Part shown: in pieces, positions 1 to 5,546 of the stretch
How the letters are laid out: every line of letters begins with the position of its first letter
Numbering within the stretch: position 1 is the stretch's first letter
DNA from: Candidatus Fermentibacterota bacterium
GTDB lineage: Bacteria > Fermentibacterota > Fermentibacteria > Fermentibacterales > Fermentibacteraceae
Assembly (NCBI GenBank): GCA_022703195.1
Contig: JAKLEF010000134.1
Span: 1 to 5,799, forward strand
Length of the DNA: 5,799 nucleotides
Reading direction: 5' to 3'
Notes under the pieces: generated by a model
What the model saw: only the letters and a program-made list of their open reading frames with translations
Told to the model about the DNA's origin: nothing
The model's database searches: none
Position numbers and translations under genes: made by a program

Positions 1-282
1 TGCGCCACGGTCCAGTATGCGCTGGGGGCGGTGAGGGAGAGGCTGACCTACGCCGACCTCCGGATCGAGAGCCCCTACAACACCTACCTGCATCCCGGCC
101 TTCCTCCCGGACCCATCTGCTCTCCCGGGATGCCGTCGCTCGAGGCCGTGGCGAACCCCGACACGTCGGAGGGGTACATGTACTTCGTCAGCAGGGAGGA
201 CGGATCCGGGTGTCACCTCTTCGCATGCACGCTGGCCGGGCACTACGCCAACATCAGGGAGGCGAGGTCGGGACAGCATTGA
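1..282 (+). CDS. mltG: MltG endolytic murein transglycosylase, C-terminal fragment
   Basis: This is the 3' end of a gene that begins before the window; 93 codons are visible, ending in TGA at 280-282. The family cleaves nascent glycan strands at the inner membrane and helps to set peptidoglycan chain length (known for MltG/YceG). The visible part carries the family's C-terminal signature: a YNTYLHPGLPPGPI block (about residues 25-38), then SPGMPSLEAVANP, then YMYFVSREDGSG and a final histidine-containing TLAGHYANI segment. The catalytic glutamate and the N-terminal membrane anchor lie upstream and cannot be checked. Cysteines sit where many homologues have other small residues (GPICSPG and GSGCHLFAC). 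A GTG at 31 could open a shorter reading frame, but the MltG-like sequence continues upstream of it to base 1, so it is not the real start. Identification rests on motif recognition and is strong. Confidence 0.9.
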   Translation, partial: CATVQYALGAVRERLTYADLRIESPYNTYLHPGLPPGPICSPGMPSLEAVANPDTSEGYMYFVSREDGSGCHLFACTLAGHYANIREARSGQH

Positions 283-306
283 CGGGATGATGCCCGATCG
301 TATCTT
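279..306 (+). promoter_or_regulatory. weak sigma70-type promoter candidate
   Basis: TTGACG at 279-284 (5 of 6 to the -35 consensus) and TATCTT at 301-306 (4 of 6 to the -10 consensus) are separated by 16 bp. It lies in the only gap longer than 22 bp in the window, overlapping the mltG stop codon. It would start a transcript roughly 30 bases before the ATG at 342 and so could serve the downstream gene cluster. Short matches of this quality also occur by chance, and the housekeeping promoter consensus of this organism is unknown. Confidence 0.3.
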
Positions 307-341
307 GACCATGTGATGGATTGCCGGAAAGGATGGGGGTA

Positions 342-869
342 ATGGGCGACGAGGAAAGGAAACTGGGCTTCCTGGAGAAGGCCGTCAGGCTGATCCCGGG
401 ATACAAGGGCTACAAGAACAAGGAGGAGCGGAGGGACAACGACCAGCTCCTGAGGGGTCAGCTCGTCCAGAAGCTCGATGCGGTAAGGATCGGTCTCAAC
501 GAGGTCATCAACGGCCTCAGGGGCCCCGCCGCCCTCGCTGCCGCGGGCGACATGGACAGGCTGGTCAAGAGGCTCGAGCAGGTCACGGACGAGGTCCGCT
601 TCGCCGAGAGGGGCTACCGCGGCTGGTTCGACGTGCACAAGGTGCGCGAGGAGGAACTCGACAGGCTGTACGAGTTCGACTCCGGCCTCGCGGAGGACGT
701 GGCTCTGCTCGAGACCGCACTTGGCTCCCTGGGCGAGGCCGCCAGGAGCGGAGAGCCGTTCACCGCCCACACCGGGGGCATGCTCGACATCCTGTTCAAA
801 TTCAGCGGCAAGATGGCTTCGCGGAGCAACCTCCTGATAGATCTCGAACGCAACAGGCCGATGGACTGA
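342..869 (+). CDS. conserved-looking helical protein of unknown function, SPFH partner
   Basis: I do not recognise a named family. The 175-residue product is hydrophilic and highly charged, without a signal peptide or membrane segment, so it is probably cytoplasmic. Near the N-terminus is a striking LIPGYKGYKNKEERRDNDQ block (about residues 17-35), rich in Lys, Arg and Glu. The rest is mostly predicted helix with coiled-coil-like stretches (about 35-60, 67-90 and 100-135). A GWFDVHK segment near residue 94 is the main aromatic patch. ATG 342 is preferred because the purine-rich AAAGGA (328-333) sits 8 bp before it; TTG 321 and ATG 333 are in-frame alternatives adding 7 or 3 residues. The gene ends 22 bp before the SPFH gene, which suggests that the two work together. 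By analogy with systems in which SPFH proteins recruit helical membrane-stress proteins of the PspA type, it could be a partner or recruited effector. That is inference; there is no clear PspA sequence signature. Confidence 0.8.
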   Translation: MGDEERKLGFLEKAVRLIPGYKGYKNKEERRDNDQLLRGQLVQKLDAVRIGLNEVINGLRGPAALAAAGDMDRLVKRLEQVTDEVRFAERGYRGWFDVHKVREEELDRLYEFDSGLAEDVALLETALGSLGEAARSGEPFTAHTGGMLDILFKFSGKMASRSNLLIDLERNRPMD

Positions 870-891
870 AGGAACCGGGAGGGGACCGAAG

Positions 892-2013
892 ATGGTCAAG
901 AAGCTTGAGATCATCGAGTGGCTCGATGATACCGGCAAGGAGATAGTCCACAGGGAGCCCCAGTCGGGCTCCGGCGAGTTCCGGATCGGCAGCCAGCTCG
1001 TCGTGAGAGAGAGCCAGGAGGCCGTCTTCTTCAGGGACGGCAAGGCCATGGGCGTGCTGGGGCCGGGGCGCCACACCCTGACCACCCAGAACATCCCGTT
1101 CCTGACGGAGCTCGTCGGGATGGCCTTCGAGGGAGAGGGCTCGCCCTTCCGGGCGGAGGTCTATTACGTAAGCAAGAAGACCTTCGTCGACATGAAGTGG
1201 GGCACCAAGGAGCCGATCATATTCCGCGACAAGGAACTGGCCATGGTCCGGCTCCGGGCCTTCGGCCAGTTCTCCATAAAGGTGAACGAGAGCCTGCTCT
1301 TCGTGAACAAGCTCGTCGGCACCGAGGGGCGATATACCGCCGACGCGATCGAGGGCTTCCTCAAGGGCGTGATCATCTCCCGCCTGGCGGACCTCCTGGG
1401 CGAGACCCTCGAGAGCATCTTCGACCTCGCCAGGGTCTACGACGAGATAGGCACCCTCGGCAAGGCCAGGCTCGCCGACGACTTCGAGAAGTACGGCATC
1501 CAGCTCGTGGACTTCTACATCAACGCCATCACGCCGCCCGAGGAGGTCCAGAAGAGGATCGACGAGCGCTCCTCCATGGGCGCGCTGGGCGACATGAACG
1601 CCTACATGCGCTACAAGACGGCCACGGCCATCAGCGATGCTGCCCAGAACGAGTCGGGCGGCGGCGGGGCGGCCACCGGCGTCGGGCTCGGAGCCGGGGT
1701 CGGCATGGGCGCGACTATGGCCCAGATGATGACCCAGTCGCTCAACCAGGGCCAGTCCCAGCAGGGCGCCGCGGCTGCGGCCGCCCTAGTGGTCTGCCCT
1801 TCGTGCAAGAAGCAGGTTCCCCCGGCGAAGTTCTGCCCCGAGTGCGGCAAGGCGATGGGCGCCAGCTGCCCCAAGTGCGGCGCCGCCATCGCCAACGGGG
1901 CGAAGTTCTGCCCCGAGTGCGGGCAGAAGCTGGGCGGGCAGACCTGCTCGTGCGGCGCGGAGATACCTTCCGGCAGCAAGTTCTGCCCGGACTGCGGCAA
2001 GAAGGTCGAGTAG
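892..2013 (+). CDS. SPFH-domain protein with three C-terminal zinc ribbons (YdjI-like)
   Basis: The 373-residue protein has an SPFH (stomatin/prohibitin/flotillin) domain at about residues 30-235, recognisable from SQLVVRESQEAVFF (34-47), GVLGPGRHTL and the ITPPEEVQKRIDER block. A flexible Gly/Ala/Gln-rich linker follows (about 254-298), then three zinc ribbons: C302/C305 with C315/C318, C326/C329 with C340/C343, and C352/C354 with C365/C368. The third has a CxC first half instead of CxxC. There is no N-terminal membrane segment, so it probably binds membranes or partners peripherally. Bacillus subtilis YdjI has the same layout and is linked to PspA recruitment and membrane-stress protection (known of that protein); the same role here is inferred. 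A GGAGGGG ribosome binding site (878-884) lies 7 bp before ATG 892. The upstream helical gene is likely co-transcribed, and the adenylating enzyme gene starts 7 bp after the stop. Confidence 0.92.
   Translation: MVKKLEIIEWLDDTGKEIVHREPQSGSGEFRIGSQLVVRESQEAVFFRDGKAMGVLGPGRHTLTTQNIPFLTELVGMAFEGEGSPFRAEVYYVSKKTFVDMKWGTKEPIIFRDKELAMVRLRAFGQFSIKVNESLLFVNKLVGTEGRYTADAIEGFLKGVIISRLADLLGETLESIFDLARVYDEIGTLGKARLADDFEKYGIQLVDFYINAITPPEEVQKRIDERSSMGALGDMNAYMRYKTATAISDAAQNESGGGGAATGVGLGAGVGMGATMAQMMTQSLNQGQSQQGAAAAAALVVCPSCKKQVPPAKFCPECGKAMGASCPKCGAAIANGAKFCPECGQKLGGQTCSCGAEIPSGSKFCPDCGKKVE
1824..1922 (+). repeat. 75-bp-period direct repeat encoding successive zinc ribbons
   Basis: An identical 24-base stretch occurs at 1824-1847 and 1899-1922, exactly 75 bases (25 codons) apart and in the same reading frame. 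Each copy encodes AKFCPECG, the second half of a zinc ribbon. A diverged third copy lies near 1978-2001 (KFCPDCGK). This points to in-frame duplication of a ribbon unit inside the SPFH gene. Confidence 0.85.
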
Positions 2014-2020
2014 CACAGAA

Positions 2021-3682
2021 GTGCCCCCGACCGTCCACGGGCTGCTGGAGGCGGCCGCTTCCGCCAGAGGCGGGGCGATCGCACTGCGCGACGATGCGGG
2101 CAGCCTTTCCTACGCCGACTGGGAGGCGGCCAGCCTGAACCTGGCCGCCCTCCTCGCCGGGGCCGGCGTCAGGAAGGGCGACACCGTGGGTGTCTCCTGC
2201 GGCAAGACCGTGCTCCTGCCGGTTTCGTTCACCGCCGTTTCGCTCGCCGGGGCGCGGTTCATGGCATTCTCCGGCGACTGGCCCGAGCCCGCGGCCAGGC
2301 GGATGCTCCCGCCCTCCCCGAGGTCGTGGCTGCTGTCCTTCGACGGGCCGGGGACTGTTCCCGCCGGGGTCAGACATCTGAGATTCCAGCCTTCGGAGGC
2401 GCTCGGAGGGCGGAGGACCCCCGCCGACCTCCCGGAGATCGATCCCGGCGACGATTTCTACATGAACGTGACATCGGCCTCCACGGGGCTCCCCAAGATC
2501 GCGCCCATCACCCATGACGCCCTCCTCGCCAACACCGGGGCGGTGTGCGAGGCGCTCGGACTGTGCGGCGACGATGTCCACATGTCGCTCTTCTCTGCCT
2601 CCGGGCACCCCCATGAGCTCTTCATCAGGGGCCTCTACCTCGGGGGGACCACCGTCCTGACCGAGGGCAGGTACCCCCGCAGCGCGATCCGGCTCATCTC
2701 CGACGCCCGCGTGACGGCACTGATGGGTCTCCCCCCCCAGCTCGACGGCCTCGCGAGGGTCTGCGGCCGCGAGGACGCCGACCTTTCGGGGCTGCGGATC
2801 GCCGAAGCCGGCGGCATGCACTCCTCCCCCGGGTTTCTCGAGCGGTTCCACGAACTGACCGGCGTGGACGCGATACCGGTATGGGGCAGCACGGAGACCT
2901 CGGGAGTGGCGCTGTACGGCGACGCCAACGCCGAAGGGCTGTCGAGGGTTGTGGGGGGCTATTCGGTGGAGCTCGCCGATCCCGGAGGTTCGATCATCGG
3001 AGGCGACGGGGAGGGCGAGCTGAGGGTTTCGGGCCCGGCGGTCGTCAGAGGCTATGCGGGTGACAGGATGTCCACCGAGGAGCACTTCAGGGACGGCTGG
3101 TTCCTCACCGGCGACGTGTTCAGGCGGGAATCGGGCGTACTGCACTTCCTGGGGCGGAGGGGCGGGCTGATAAAGTCGGCCGGCCTCAAGGTCTTCCCCC
3201 TCGAGGTGGAGCTGGCCATCCTGAGACATCCCGACGTCCTCGACACGGCCGTCTCCGGCGAGGATTTCCCGGGCAGGGGGGAGACGGTGGTCGCGCGGGT
3301 CGTCCCGAGGCCGGGCAGCGACCTGTCGTCGCCGTCGCTCCGCGAGTTCCTCAGGGGCATCCTCGACGGCTACAAGATCCCCCACAAGTTCCACATGGTT
3401 CCCGACCTGCCGAGGACCCCGGGCGGGAAGATCGACAGGAAGGCCCTTGGATCCCCGCCATCCTCGGCCGACTGGAAGGGCGAGATACTGAGAACGGATG
3501 TGGAACTCGTCAGGCTCCTCAACCACAGGGCCTCGTCCATGGCCCTCTCCGGGCAGGCGTACGATCCCGGCTGGGTGGAGGAGCAGCTCGACAACGCGGC
3601 CGGTCACAACCCCGGCCCCGTCTCGGACGATACCATAAGGTCGATCATGTCCATCATCATCCGATCCGTGGCCAGGCGATGA
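2021..3682 (+). CDS. ANL-family acyl/aryl-CoA synthetase with chorismate-mutase-like tail
   Basis: The 553-residue product is an adenylate-forming enzyme: it should activate a carboxylic acid with ATP and transfer it to CoA or another thiol; the substrate is unknown. Visible motifs are the P-loop TSASTGLPK (151-159), WGSTE (288-292), GWFLTGD (359-365), the hinge region GRRGGLIK (378-385) and the catalytic-lysine motif PRTPGGKIDRK (464-474, K470). The hinge position, usually Asp, is Gly381, which is unusual. After K470 the family normally ends within a few tens of residues. Here a further ~70 residues (484-553) resemble an AroQ chorismate mutase domain. GTG 2021 is the most upstream in-frame start and lies just before the expected N-terminal region (LSYADWE at 29-35), but no good ribosome binding site precedes it; the preceding gene stops 7 bp upstream, so translation may be coupled. 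The stop overlaps the next start by 4 bp (ATGA). Confidence 0.88.
   Translation: MPPTVHGLLEAAASARGGAIALRDDAGSLSYADWEAASLNLAALLAGAGVRKGDTVGVSCGKTVLLPVSFTAVSLAGARFMAFSGDWPEPAARRMLPPSPRSWLLSFDGPGTVPAGVRHLRFQPSEALGGRRTPADLPEIDPGDDFYMNVTSASTGLPKIAPITHDALLANTGAVCEALGLCGDDVHMSLFSASGHPHELFIRGLYLGGTTVLTEGRYPRSAIRLISDARVTALMGLPPQLDGLARVCGREDADLSGLRIAEAGGMHSSPGFLERFHELTGVDAIPVWGSTETSGVALYGDANAEGLSRVVGGYSVELADPGGSIIGGDGEGELRVSGPAVVRGYAGDRMSTEEHFRDGWFLTGDVFRRESGVLHFLGRRGGLIKSAGLKVFPLEVELAILRHPDVLDTAVSGEDFPGRGETVVARVVPRPGSDLSSPSLREFLRGILDGYKIPHKFHMVPDLPRTPGGKIDRKALGSPPSSADWKGEILRTDVELVRLLNHRASSMALSGQAYDPGWVEEQLDNAAGHNPGPVSDDTIRSIMSIIIRSVARR
3470..3679 (+). other. degenerate AroQ-type chorismate mutase-like domain (C-terminus of the synthetase)
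   Basis: Residues 484-553 of the synthetase match the AroQ pattern: an opening helix EILRTDVELVRLLNHRA (488-504), then YDP (514-516), then HNPGPVSDDTIRSIMSIII (529-547). Compared by eye with E. coli chorismate mutase, the counterpart of R28 is kept (R503) and that of D48 is probably D515. R11 is replaced by K486, R51 by W518 and E52 by V519. The loop that carries K39 is shortened by roughly ten residues, and the chain ends before the position of Q88. The domain is about 70 residues against the usual 85-95. Mutase activity is therefore unlikely; a ligand-sensing or protein-binding role is possible. The reading frame is continuous with the adenylating domain, and I see no internal start with a ribosome binding site. 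Confidence 0.65.
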
Positions 3683-4494
3683 GCGCCATGAGAGTGGTGG
3701 TGAGGGTCGGAAGGGATTCCGCGGTCACCCCGGTGGATTTCGGCGGGGGGGCTCCGGTTCTGATAGCCGGGCCGTGCGCCGTCGAGGATCTGCCGATGAT
3801 GAGGGAGTGCGCGGGCGCCGCCCGCATCGCCGGTGCCGGGCTCCTCAGGGGCGGCGCGTTCAAACCGCGGACATCCCCGCATTCGTTCCAGGGCCTCGGG
3901 GCCGAGGGGCTCTCGATCCTGTCGGAAGTCAGGGCCGAGACCGGGCTGCCGGTCGTGACCGAGGTGATGTCCTGCAGCCAGATAGGCCCCGCCCTCGAGG
4001 CTGTGGACATGCTCCAGGTCGGGGCCAGGAACATGCACAACTTCACACTCCTGTCCGAGCTCGGGCGGTCCGGAGCCCCGGTGCTGCTCAAGCGCGGATT
4101 CATGGCCACCGTCGAGGAGTGGCTGCTGGCTGCCGAGTACGTACTGACCGAGGGGAATTCGCGGGTCGTGCTGTGCGAGCGGGGGATAAGGACCTTCGAG
4201 CCCTGGACGCGCAACACGCTCGACCTCTCGGCGGTGCCTCTGGCCAGGTCGAGGTCCGGCCTGCCGGTGATCGTCGACCCGTGCCACGCCACGGGGAGCC
4301 GCGACCTCGTCGGACCCATGTGCCATGCCGCCCTGGCATGCGGAGCGGACGGACTGATGCTGGAGATACACCCCGATCCGGCCCGTGCCAGATCCGACGG
4401 CGACCAGTCGCTCGGATTCGAGGATTTCCGCGCGCTCGCGGCCGATCTGGCCGAGACCGCCGCTTTCTTCTGCAGTCACAGACAGGGAGGTTGA
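3679..4494 (+). CDS. aroF: type I-beta 3-deoxy-7-phosphoheptulonate (DAHP) synthase
   Basis: This enzyme condenses phosphoenolpyruvate with erythrose 4-phosphate, the first step of the shikimate pathway, in the cytoplasm. The 271 residues cover the TIM barrel: GPCAVE (31-36), GGAFKPRTSPHSFQGLG (57-73), the QVGARNMHNF segment, LLKRGFMATVEEW, the CERGIRTFE segment and DPCHATGSRDL (200-210). The four metal ligands are present as C33, H203, E229 and D240. The KPRTSPHSFQG motif separates it from KDO-8-phosphate synthase. Only about 25 residues precede the barrel, so the N-terminal ferredoxin-like or chorismate mutase regulatory domain found in many homologues is absent. DPCHATGSRD replaces the more usual DPSHGTGRRD, and NMHNF the usual NMQN. 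ATG 3679 overlaps the upstream stop (ATGA), implying translational coupling; ATG 3688 is an alternative start. The following phosphofructokinase start is 1 bp after this stop. Confidence 0.94.
   Translation: MSAMRVVVRVGRDSAVTPVDFGGGAPVLIAGPCAVEDLPMMRECAGAARIAGAGLLRGGAFKPRTSPHSFQGLGAEGLSILSEVRAETGLPVVTEVMSCSQIGPALEAVDMLQVGARNMHNFTLLSELGRSGAPVLLKRGFMATVEEWLLAAEYVLTEGNSRVVLCERGIRTFEPWTRNTLDLSAVPLARSRSGLPVIVDPCHATGSRDLVGPMCHAALACGADGLMLEIHPDPARARSDGDQSLGFEDFRALAADLAETAAFFCSHRQGG
4485..4490 (+). promoter_or_regulatory. ribosome binding site fixing the GTG start of the phosphofructokinase
   Basis: GGGAGG inside the last codons of aroF lies 5 bp before GTG 4496. This favours GTG 4496, whose product begins directly with the HLGILTGGGDAPG nucleotide-binding segment. 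The reading frame stays open further upstream within aroF to 4385, but that extension has no family resemblance. The ATG at 4494 is in another frame. Confidence 0.7.
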
Positions 4495-4495
4495 T

Positions 4496-5533
4496 GTGCA
4501 TCTGGGCATCCTGACCGGCGGAGGAGACGCCCCCGGGCTGAACGCCGTGATCCGCGCCGTAGTCTACAGGGCGGTGGCGGGAGGTCATTCCGTGACGGGG
4601 TTCCAGCGCGGTTGGAAGGGCGTCATCGAGAACATCTCCAGGCCGCTCGGCATCGAGGACGTGCGCGACATCCAGAAGCAGGGCGGCACGATCCTCCATT
4701 CCTCGCGCACCAATCCCTTCAAGATCGAGAACGGCCTGGGGATGATCGCCGCGACTCTGTCGTCCCACGCCGTCGACTGCCTCATCGCGGTCGGGGGGGA
4801 GGACACGCTCGGGGTCGCCAGCAGGCTGTCCGCCTCGGGAACCCGTGTGCTCGGAGTCCCCAAGACGATAGACAACGACCTGAACGCCACCGACTACACC
4901 TTCGGGTTCGACACCGCCATCAACTCCGTGACGGAATCCCTGGACAGGCTCGAGACCACGGCCAGGAGCCACGAGCGCGTGATCGTGGTGGAGATCATGG
5001 GGCGCCACGCGGGATGGATGGCGCTCCACGGGGGCATCGCCGGAGGGGCCCATGTGATCCTTCTCCCCGAGGAGCCGTTCGATACCGACGAGATCTGTGC
5101 GCTCCTGAAGAGGCGCTTCGACGAGGGCCGGAGATGGGCGCTGGTGGCGGTGGCCGAAGGGGCCTCCGACCCCGGGCTCTCCAGGCAGATCATGCATTCC
5201 AGCGAACCCGACGCGTTCGGTCACGTGCAGCTCGGCACGGGCATCGGCATAGCCGAGGTGCTCGCCGGGGAGATAGAGCAGAGGAGCGGGCTCGAGACCA
5301 GGCACGTGATCCTCGGGCACCTGCAGCGGGGCGGCCCTCCCAGCGCCTTCGACAGGGTGCTCGGCACCAGGCTCGGAGTCAAGGTGGTGGAGATGGCCGA
5401 GGAGGGGGCCACCGGGCGGATGGCCTCCCTCAGGGGCGGGGAGATAGTGTCCGTGGATCTCGCCGAGGCGGTAGGCACCCTCAGGACCGTGCCGCCCGAC
5501 AGGTATGCCATGGCCAAACTTTTCTTCGGATAG
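4496..5533 (+). CDS. pfp: phosphofructokinase, group III, probably pyrophosphate-dependent
   Basis: The 345-residue enzyme phosphorylates fructose 6-phosphate to fructose 1,6-bisphosphate in glycolysis. Family motifs in order are LTGGGDAPGLN (5-15), GGEDT (100-104), PKTIDND (122-128), MGRHAGW and the LGHLQRGG segment. The donor-determining positions are Asp103, where ATP enzymes have Gly (E. coli position 104), and Lys123, where E. coli has Gly124. Asp plus Lys is the pattern of pyrophosphate-dependent enzymes such as that of Amycolatopsis methanolica, whereas group III ATP enzymes of Streptomyces have Gly plus Lys. PPi use would make the step reversible and save ATP. The catalytic aspartates of TIDND (D126, D128) are present. 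Length is normal for the group. It follows aroF by 1 bp and precedes gap by 13 bp, so it is almost certainly co-transcribed with both. It would often be labelled pfkA in automatic annotation. Confidence 0.94.
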   Translation: MHLGILTGGGDAPGLNAVIRAVVYRAVAGGHSVTGFQRGWKGVIENISRPLGIEDVRDIQKQGGTILHSSRTNPFKIENGLGMIAATLSSHAVDCLIAVGGEDTLGVASRLSASGTRVLGVPKTIDNDLNATDYTFGFDTAINSVTESLDRLETTARSHERVIVVEIMGRHAGWMALHGGIAGGAHVILLPEEPFDTDEICALLKRRFDEGRRWALVAVAEGASDPGLSRQIMHSSEPDAFGHVQLGTGIGIAEVLAGEIEQRSGLETRHVILGHLQRGGPPSAFDRVLGTRLGVKVVEMAEEGATGRMASLRGGEIVSVDLAEAVGTLRTVPPDRYAMAKLFFG

Positions 5534-5546
5534 GGCGGAGGGTACT

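Noticed and set aside
283..296. Short inverted repeat CGGG...CCCG after the mltG stop as a terminator
   Set aside because: The stem is only 4 bp and no T-run follows.
305..333. Alternative promoter with TTGACC at 305-310
   Set aside because: No acceptable -10 element lies 16-18 bp downstream; the sequence there is the purine-rich ribosome binding region.
1197..2138. Arginine- and glycine-rich + strand open frame overlapping the SPFH gene
   Set aside because: Frame-shifted reading of the SPFH gene; the true frame has the SPFH and zinc-ribbon motifs.
2731..2738. Run of eight C as a phase-variation or frameshift site in the synthetase
   Set aside because: The frame is intact across it (MGLPPQLDGLA fits the family), and runs of seven G occur elsewhere in this GC-rich window, so composition explains it.
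1742..3607. Long antisense open frame of 621 codons opposite the SPFH 3' end and the synthetase
   Set aside because: It is a GC-rich shadow of the + strand genes: low-complexity Pro/Gly/Arg/Glu composition, no recognisable motif, and the sense strand carries clear ANL motifs.
3679..4494. KDO-8-phosphate synthase instead of DAHP synthase
   Set aside because: The KPRTSPHSFQG and CERGIRTFE motifs are those of type I-beta DAHP synthase, and no KDO-8-phosphate synthase motif is present.
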